Below, piece after piece: positions 62,329 to 64,000 of a DNA stretch of 64,000 nt. This DNA comes from Pseudoneurospora amorphoporcata (taxonomy: Eukaryota > Ascomycota > Sordariomycetes > Sordariales > Sordariaceae). Made by a program: the position numbers and the translations under genes. The notes beneath the pieces are model-generated. The model ran no database searches. It was not told where the DNA came from and saw only the letters and a list, made by a program, of their open reading frames with translations. Location: positions 1 through 64,000 of the forward strand of contig MU859064.1 of the NCBI GenBank assembly GCA_033297205.1. The letters are read 5' to 3'. How positions within the stretch are numbered: the stretch's first letter is position 1; each line of letters opens with the position of its first letter.

Positions 62329-63588
62329 ACGCCCTCAAAGTAAACATACTTTACTCTCCAGGACAAGCGGCCCAACTAAGCCGTGCCCTAATATCAACTT
62401 GTCACACCCGGCCTCTCCTGATCGGTGGCCTTCGAGTGGCCACTTCTCTGCATCCAACACAGGCAAATCCCTCTCCATCACGACCTCGAAACTTTACGAC
62501 AACATGTGTTGCTCAACTCAAGGACTTCTTCCCAGCCAAAGAGACCGCCTACATTCGGCAGACACCACCTGCATGGCCTCATCATGGATGGACTGAGGAG
62601 GAGATGACTTCGGTTGTTCCCGAGCACCGGAAACCCGAGACCGTGGGCGACTGGCTTGCATGGAAACTTGTGCGGATCTGTCGGTAGGTAATTCCCCAAC
62701 CCAAATAACTCCGTCAAGTGCCTTGCAGACGCGGAGATAGACGCACAAAAACAGATGGTTCTCACATAAGGTACAATGCAGATGGGCCACCGATATAGCG
62801 ACGGGCATACGTCCGGAACAGCAGGTTGACAAGAACCACCCGACGACCGCCACCAGTGCGGATAAACCTCTGACAGAAGCCCAATGGGTACGTCCTGTGC
62901 CGTCCGACGACTTCAAAGGGAAACCGCCCATGAATACGTGCTAACAGAACCTCCCAATACATAGCTAGTCCGCTTCATCTTCCTCGAATCCATCGCCGGT
63001 GTCCCCGGCATGGTAGCCGGCATGCTCCGGCACCTGCACTCTCTCCGGCGCCTCAAGCGGGACAACGGCTGGATCGAGACTCTCCTCGAAGAATCCTACA
63101 ACGAGCGCATGCACCTGCTCACCTTCATGAAGATGTGCGAGCCCGGTCTTCTCATGAAGACGCTCATCCTGGGAGCGCAGGGGGTCTTCTTCAACGCCAT
63201 GTTTCTCAGCTACCTGGTCTCGCCCAAGATCACCCACCGGTTCGTTGGCTATTTGGAAGAAGAAGCCGTGCATACCTACACGCGGTGCATCAACGAGATT
63301 GAAGAGGGACACTTGCCCAAGTGGACTGATGAACGCTTTGAAATCCCGGAGATGGCGGTCAGGTATTGGCGCATGCCGGAGGGGAAGAGGACGATGAAGG
63401 ATCTGATTTATTACGTGCGGGCGGACGAGGCGGTGCATCGGGGCGTTAATCATACGCTGAGTAACTTGGATCAGAAGGAGGATCCGAATCCGTTTGTGAG
63501 CGAGTATAAGGAGGGTGAGGGCGGGAGGAGACCGGTTAATCCGGCGTTGAAGCCGACTGGGTTTGAGAGGGCGGAGGTCATCGGTTGA
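62325..63588 (+). CDS. aod-1: Mitochondrial alternative oxidase
   Basis: Di-iron ubiquinol oxidase on the matrix side of the inner mitochondrial membrane, bypassing complexes III and IV and giving cyanide-resistant respiration (family knowledge). Three exons (62325-62683, 62782-62887, 62965-63588) give 362 residues, the same length as N. crassa AOD-1 as I recall it, with differences mostly in the presequence. The basic N-terminal presequence covers about 60 residues. Iron ligands are visible: E163 (FLESIAG), E202 and H205 (NERMHL), E253 (LEEEAVHTY), E310 and H313 (ADEAVHRG). Two hydrophobic, membrane-associated helices lie between the ligand pairs. It ends PTGFERAEVIG. Joins are ICR|WATDIATG and EAQW|LVRFIFLES. 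Regulation: CGG-N7-CGG site, TATA box and an overlapping upstream ORF. Confidence 0.98.
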
Positions 63589-64000
63589 TCTTTGACATGT
63601 GGTTAAGCATGGTTTTGGGTTCATAAAACCAGGCGTTTTTGGGACTACAGGTGTTGAAGTTGTTAGATACCCCACTCTATTTGCTGTTAATGGCGTTTTG
63701 GTAGATGGTATTGGGTTCTTTTTGTACAGTTGGTCTCATTGTTACATTGGTATAAGAGCAAGGATTAGAGTGTTCATGTTTTCATGAGAGCTTTTACATA
63801 CTCGCCTTACACGTCCTAGTGGGGGTTGATGACTAGACATGCCTGCCTTGAGCGTTAAACGGTTGTTACTGTTCCAACGGCGTATGGAACTTTGATCTTC
63901 ATACCGAAGTTCTTTGGTTTCCTATGATGCCGTTCTGGCAGCAACAATTTTGATATCTGTGAGTCTCCGTCATTGGCTTTTCACTTTACGAGAAGCTTGT
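63589..64000. other. aod-1 3' flank to window end
   Basis: About 410 bases after the aod-1 stop with no recognisable gene; the window ends before the next one. Confidence 0.6.

Overview
The window looks like nuclear chromosomal DNA of a filamentous ascomycete in the Sordariales, most probably a Neurospora species or a very close relative. The grounds are an alternative oxidase of 362 residues that, from memory, is nearly identical to Neurospora crassa AOD-1; short introns with GTRNGT donors, CTRAC-like branch sites and YAG acceptors; a lone dispersed 5S rRNA gene, as is typical of Neurospora; and an AT-rich block with stops in every frame, as repeat-induced point mutation (RIP) leaves behind. 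It is not N. crassa AOD-1 letter for letter, so the exact species is left open.

Layout. Bases 1-4370 are an AT-rich, RIP-like block holding two short elements with inverted terminal repeats (558-1199; 3442-3858, the latter with a 9-bp target duplication). Bases 4371-15086 have ordinary base composition but no gene I can recognise; they hold one unusually long stop-free frame, some splice-like signals and a promoter-like palindrome plus TATA box. From 15087 onward lies a housekeeping region, mostly in alternating orientation: PRP4 spliceosomal kinase (-), TMA7 (+), a CSC1/OSCA-type channel (-), a 5S rRNA gene (+) in a 5-kb gene-poor gap, an AT-hook protein (-), an ENA-type P-type ATPase (+), dolichol-phosphate mannosyltransferase (+), a short-chain dehydrogenase (-), a CSN8/PSMD8/EIF3K-like protein (+), a CFEM GPI protein (-), an MFS transporter (+), a histidine-phosphatase-like membrane protein (-), a peroxisomal 2,4-dienoyl-CoA reductase ending in SKL (-), a Rad60-type SUMO-like protein (+), PNO1/DIM2 (-), MDM31 (+), eIF3j/HCR1 (-) and alternative oxidase aod-1 (+).

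How they fit together. The genes do not form one pathway or cluster. They cover splicing, translation and ribosome assembly (PRP4, TMA7, PNO1, eIF3j, 5S RNA), ion and membrane transport (CSC1-like, ENA, MFS), the cell surface and secretion (DPM1, CFEM, phosphatase-like), organelles (DECR, MDM31, AOD-1) and genome stability (Rad60). Exon models were built by eye. For each multi-exon gene the exon lengths sum to a multiple of three and the joined protein matches its family.

Most useful second looks: a CGG-N7-CGG site and an upstream ORF whose stop overlaps the start codon at aod-1; upstream ORFs at mdm31 and the ENA ATPase; loss of the catalytic HD dipeptide in the phosphatase-like protein; a CSN8-family protein in a lineage reported to lack CSN8; the TIR elements in the RIP block; and the 320-codon open frame at 4808-5767. 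I did not find a clearly new multi-gene system.
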